Shown in pieces: positions 16,301 to 18,864 of a DNA stretch of 18,864 nucleotides. This stretch comes from Phenylobacterium sp. (GTDB lineage Bacteria; Pseudomonadota; Alphaproteobacteria; Caulobacterales; Caulobacteraceae), in the NCBI GenBank assembly GCA_025350885.1, contig JANXXA010000167.1, positions 1-18,864 of the forward strand. Direction: 5' to 3'. Every line of letters begins with the position of its first letter. Position 1 is the stretch's first letter. Both the position numbers and the translations under genes were made by a program. The notes below the pieces were generated by a model. That model did no database searches, was not told the origin of the DNA, and saw only the letters and a program-made list of their open reading frames with translations.

Positions 16301-17887
16301 ATGACCGCTGCCCCGTCGGGATTTTCTCTGCGCGACCTGACCGGCGCGGCCCGGGCCTTCCCCACGGGTCGTCCCAGCCTGATCTGTTTCGTCAAGGAAG
16401 ACTGCAACACCTGCAATCTTGTCGCCCCGCTTCTGGAGGCGTTTCACCAGGCCTGGGGCGGGGCGGCGGACATCTGGATGCTGGGGCAGTCCGCGGACGG
16501 AAATGCGATCCTCAAGGACCGCCACGGCCTCACCCTGCCGATCCTCGACGACAGCGCGCTGCGGACCTCGCTGGCCTGGGGCTTCGAGATCGTGCCGGCG
16601 GTCTACTGGATCGGCGCCGACGGCCAGCGGCCTGCACCGCTGGAAGGTTTCGTGCGCCAGGAGTGGGAAGACCTCGCCCGGCGTATCGCCGCCGATCTGG
16701 CCGCGCCGGCGCCGGCGGTCGCCTGGTCGGAGCTTCCGGACTGGCGGCCGGGCTGTGGATCGAAACACCTGGACCCGGATATCCACGACCGCCTGCTGGC
16801 CGAGGCGCAAGGCAGTCCCATCCGCGCGCGGCAGATCGAGATCGCCAGCGCCGATGACGTCGACGAATTCATGTTCGACCAGGGCTTCAGCGACGGCCTG
16901 CCGCTGGTCCCCCCGACCCCGGAGCGGGTGTTGCGCATGCTGTCGGGCACCTCCCGCGACGCCCAGGACATCGTCGCCGTGGTCCCCCCGAACATGGCCC
17001 CCGCGACCGTCGAAAAGATCGCCATCAACGCGGTGATGGCCGGTTGCCGGCCGGAGTATCTGCCGGTGGTGATCGCCGCGGTGGAAGCGGTCTGCACCGA
17101 TGAGTTCAACATGCACGGCGTCACCGCGACCACCATGGGCGCCTCGCCGGTGCTGGTGATCAACGGCCCGATCCGCGAGCGCATCGGCATGAACATGAAG
17201 CTGGGCGCGCTGGGGACCGGCAACCGGGCCAACGCCACCATCGGCCGGGCGCTGCGCCTGGTGGTGCGCAATATCGGCGGCGCCCGCCCCGGCGGTGTCG
17301 ATCGATCCACGCTCAGCACACCGATGAAGTTCACCATGTGCTTCGCCGAATGGGAGGAAGGCTCGCCCTGGGACCCGCTGCACGTGGAACGCGGATTCCA
17401 GCGTGAGGACTCGGTGGTGACGGCCTTCGCCATGACCAGCGGCCCGGTGCAGATCGTCGATCAGGAATCCCGCGGACCCGACCAGATCGCCGGCACGCTG
17501 GGCCTGGGGCTCGAGGGCATGTTCCTGTCCAAGATCCACCGCATGCCGGTGGACGCCCTGCTGGTGGTCTGTCCCGAGCACCTCAGGACGCTGACCTCCG
17601 AGGGACCCTACGCCAAGGCCAGACTTCGCGATCGCATCCAGGCGGTCACCACGCGACCCTTGCGCGAGATGGTGGCCAATGCGGTCTCGGGCGCCGGGAT
17701 TCCGGTCGCCTCGGCCGCCAGGATGAGCGAGGCGCAACTGTCCGCGCCAGCGGCGAAGTTCGCCAGCGACAAGCACATTCACATCGTCGTCGCCGGGTCC
17801 GAGGCGGGAAAATTCTCCGCCTGCTTTCATGGGTGGGTCACCGGCCCGGCGGGTTCAGCCGTCGTTTCCAGGAAAATCGAATGCTGA
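16301..17887 (+). CDS. Thioredoxin-like domain fused to a conserved domain of unknown function; UGSC partner
   Basis: A 528-residue cytoplasmic protein without signal or membrane segments. Residues about 8-135 resemble thioredoxin: a beta strand PSLICFVKED, the active site CNTC (Cys35, Cys38) and a cis-proline motif EIVPAVYWI (Pro99). A short linker holds Cys152 (PGCGSKHLDPD). The large second domain (about 178-527) contains FSDGLPLVPPTPERVLRML, PPNMAPATVEKIAINAVMAGCRPEY, FNMHGVTATTMG, VLVINGPIRERIG and GNRANATIGRALRL. I recall this block from conserved proteins found beside UGSC-type proteins; its reaction is unknown. It lies between selC and the selenoprotein gene, 31 nt before the latter. 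ATG 16301 has GAGGA upstream; the open frame extends back across selC but that part is not coding. It ends Cys-TGA-TAG. Confidence 0.8.
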   Translation: MTAAPSGFSLRDLTGAARAFPTGRPSLICFVKEDCNTCNLVAPLLEAFHQAWGGAADIWMLGQSADGNAILKDRHGLTLPILDDSALRTSLAWGFEIVPAVYWIGADGQRPAPLEGFVRQEWEDLARRIAADLAAPAPAVAWSELPDWRPGCGSKHLDPDIHDRLLAEAQGSPIRARQIEIASADDVDEFMFDQGFSDGLPLVPPTPERVLRMLSGTSRDAQDIVAVVPPNMAPATVEKIAINAVMAGCRPEYLPVVIAAVEAVCTDEFNMHGVTATTMGASPVLVINGPIRERIGMNMKLGALGTGNRANATIGRALRLVVRNIGGARPGGVDRSTLSTPMKFTMCFAEWEEGSPWDPLHVERGFQREDSVVTAFAMTSGPVQIVDQESRGPDQIAGTLGLGLEGMFLSKIHRMPVDALLVVCPEHLRTLTSEGPYAKARLRDRIQAVTTRPLREMVANAVSGAGIPVASAARMSEAQLSAPAAKFASDKHIHIVVAGSEAGKFSACFHGWVTGPAGSAVVSRKIEC

Positions 17888-17918
17888 TAGGCTCGCCACA
17901 GATGCTCGGAGGACGTCG

Positions 17919-18437
17919 ATGACGACAATTCTGGATCCCACCGACGAACGCGTTCCCGTCGCCCGACAGGTTACCGCGCGGACCGGGGACATCACCGGCG
18001 TGATCGGCCTGCTCGACATCAGCAAGCCGCGCGGCAACGTCCTGCTGGACGAGCTGGAACGACTGCTGGCGGGCCGCTACCCGGGCGTCGCGATCAGGCG
18101 TTACGCCAAGCCGACCTTCGCCAAGCCCTGCCCGCCGGACCTGCGGCTGAAGATCCGCTCGGAGTGCAGCGTCCTGGTGGAAGCCCTCGCCGATTGAGGA
18201 TCGTGCACGACGTGCAGTCTGCACGACACTGTATGGTTCGAGATCCAGGGTCTTCCCGCCGTCTCCATCGCGTCCAGCGAATTCGCCGAGGCCGCCCAGG
18301 TTCAGCGCACGGCGCTGGGCATGGACGACGCGCGCTATGTGCTGGTCGATCACCCCATCCAGGACGCCACGGATGACGAGATGCGCGCCAAGGCCCGCGC
18401 GGTTCTGGACTCGGTCGTCGCCGCCCTGACCACTTGA
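17919..18437 (+). CDS. UGSC-family selenoprotein, with in-frame TGA read as selenocysteine
   Basis: A 172-residue selenoprotein: 92 residues, Sec at position 93 (TGA 18195-18197), then 79 residues to the stop at 18435-18437. Around the Sec the reading is VEALAD-U-GSCTTCSLHD, the Sec-Gly-Ser-Cys motif that names the family, with Cys96 and Cys99 close by. Both halves fit one family: LLDISKPRGNVLLDELERLLAGRYPG and the basic stretch YAKPTFAKP before it, and FEIQGLPAVSIASSEFAEAAQ and ALGMDDARYVLVDHPIQDA after it. Frame, composition and conserved blocks continue across the TGA. ATG 17919 has GGAGGA 6 nt upstream. The Sec is probably the redox-active residue, paired with Cys96; substrate unknown. 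The upstream CNTC thioredoxin-like protein is a plausible reductant (inference). Confidence 0.93.
18195..18229 (+). promoter_or_regulatory. Bacterial SECIS element at the UGA of the UGSC selenoprotein
   Basis: Right after TGA (18195-18197), CGTGCA (18211-18216) pairs with TGCACG (18220-18225) around the loop GTC; GTG (18203-18205) can add an outer stem with CAC (18227-18229). The loop begins with G and lies 19 nt after the UGA, and the upper stem is 6 bp. All three agree with the published bacterial SECIS rules as I remember them. The core TGCA-GTC-TGCA closely resembles TGCA-GGTC-TGCA of E. coli fdhF at nearly the same distance. An alternative fold pairs TCGTGCA (18201-18207) with TGCACGA (18220-18226). 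SelB's C-terminal domain should bind it. Confidence 0.88.
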
Positions 18438-18532
18438 GATAAGGCTGACTGGGGTCGCTGGGGCCGATGAACGCCGCCTGACCTGCCCGCTCAGAACAAG
18501 CTCATCTGCAATGCGTTCTAGTGGTTTGGCGC

Positions 18533-18547
18533 TTCAAGGCGCTTGAA
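18533..18547. repeat. Small perfect palindrome upstream of the last gene
   Basis: TTCAAG-GCG-CTTGAA (6-bp arms) lies 14 nt before the start codon of the following gene. It could be an operator or a leader hairpin of that gene; a partial direct repeat GGCGCTT overlaps it. No function can be assigned. Confidence 0.35.
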
Positions 18548-18560
18548 CAAGGATAGGCAG

Positions 18561-18864
18561 ATGAAAAAGCTAATGGGAGCCCTGCTTGCGGCGGCCGCGA
18601 TCGGCGCCGTCGCCAGCCCGGCCTTCGCTCACCCCGACGACGAGGACAACAACACCGCCGGCTACAGCCAGTATTATGGCGGCTATCAGACCTTCGACGC
18701 CCTCTATCAACATGAGGTGCAAGGCATCCAGCACAGTGTCGGCGACGGCGCCTACAGCCGCCGCGAGGCTCGCTACTTCCTCTCCGAGTTGCGGGGTATT
18801 CGCCAGCGCGAGAACTACTACCGCTCGCAGGATGGCTATCTCAGCCCGCGGGAGGGCCAGGACA
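18561..18864 (+). CDS. Small exported protein of unknown function (3' end outside window)
   Basis: The first 101 residues of a secreted protein. The N-terminus MKKLMGALLAAAAIGAVASPAFA is a textbook Sec signal with cleavage after AFA (residue 23). The mature part starts HPDDEDNNTAGYSQYYGG, rich in Tyr, Gln and acidic residues, and continues as a charged helical stretch (YSRREARYFLSELRGIRQRENYY) that ends DGYLSPREGQD. The latter is mildly reminiscent of an EF-hand-like Asp-rich turn, but that is not enough for a call. ATG 18561 has AAGGA 7 nt upstream. The 123-bp gap to the selenoprotein gene and the signal peptide suggest it is an independent gene rather than part of the Sec island. I do not recognise the family. 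Confidence 0.8.
   Translation, partial: MKKLMGALLAAAAIGAVASPAFAHPDDEDNNTAGYSQYYGGYQTFDALYQHEVQGIQHSVGDGAYSRREARYFLSELRGIRQRENYYRSQDGYLSPREGQD

Noticed and set aside
17838..18353. 171-codon minus-strand frame opposite the UGSC gene
   Set aside because: No family features; the plus strand has conserved blocks on both sides of the UGA plus the SECIS hairpin.
1..18864. CRISPR arrays, insertion sequences, phage genes
   Set aside because: No regularly spaced repeats, transposase or integrase motifs, or terminal inverted repeats were seen; selC has no adjacent integrase in this window.

Overview
The window is GC-rich with compact same-strand operons and frequent GTG starts. Family content (Mo hydroxylase of the isoquinoline oxidoreductase type, HWE histidine kinase, fused-type carboxylase) fits an alphaproteobacterium, most likely Caulobacterales (Phenylobacterium/Caulobacter-like). 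The lineage is inferred from protein style, not from a marker gene.

Left block (1-9342, all minus strand): a divergent lemA gene heads the series lemA, two TPM-domain membrane protein genes, an HWE sensor kinase, a [2Fe-2S] subunit and a molybdopterin subunit of an aldehyde-oxidase-type hydroxylase, then an exported M20 peptidase-like protein with altered metal-ligand motifs. A hairpin-rich 240-bp gap with a rho-independent terminator separates these from the 5' part of a biotin-dependent carboxylase that runs off the left edge.

Middle (9465-12631, plus strand): a class I SAM methyltransferase and a cytoplasmic GH36 alpha-galactosidase. The latter overlaps selA tail to tail by 14 nt.

Right block (12618-18437): a selenocysteine island. 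selA (minus) diverges from selB (plus). selB is followed 13 nt later by a tRNA-Sec gene (selC, anticodon TCA, 95 nt with encoded CCA), then by a thioredoxin-like fusion protein with a CNTC motif, and then by a UGSC-family selenoprotein. The UGSC gene is read through an in-frame TGA at 18195-18197. A hairpin right after the TGA matches the bacterial SECIS rules and resembles the E. coli fdhF apical hairpin. The island thus carries the Sec-charging enzyme, the elongation factor, the tRNA, a Sec-containing substrate and a probable redox partner. Only selenophosphate synthetase (selD) and SerRS are not seen here. A standard annotation would cut the selenoprotein to 92 residues and lose its 3' half.

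Two oddities in the island deserve attention. SelA homology extends about 25 codons or more upstream of the first usable start codon, pointing to a frameshift or a non-AUG start. SelB has an unusual P-loop (Asn for Asp, Ser for Thr). The window ends in the 5' part of a gene for a small exported protein of unknown function.
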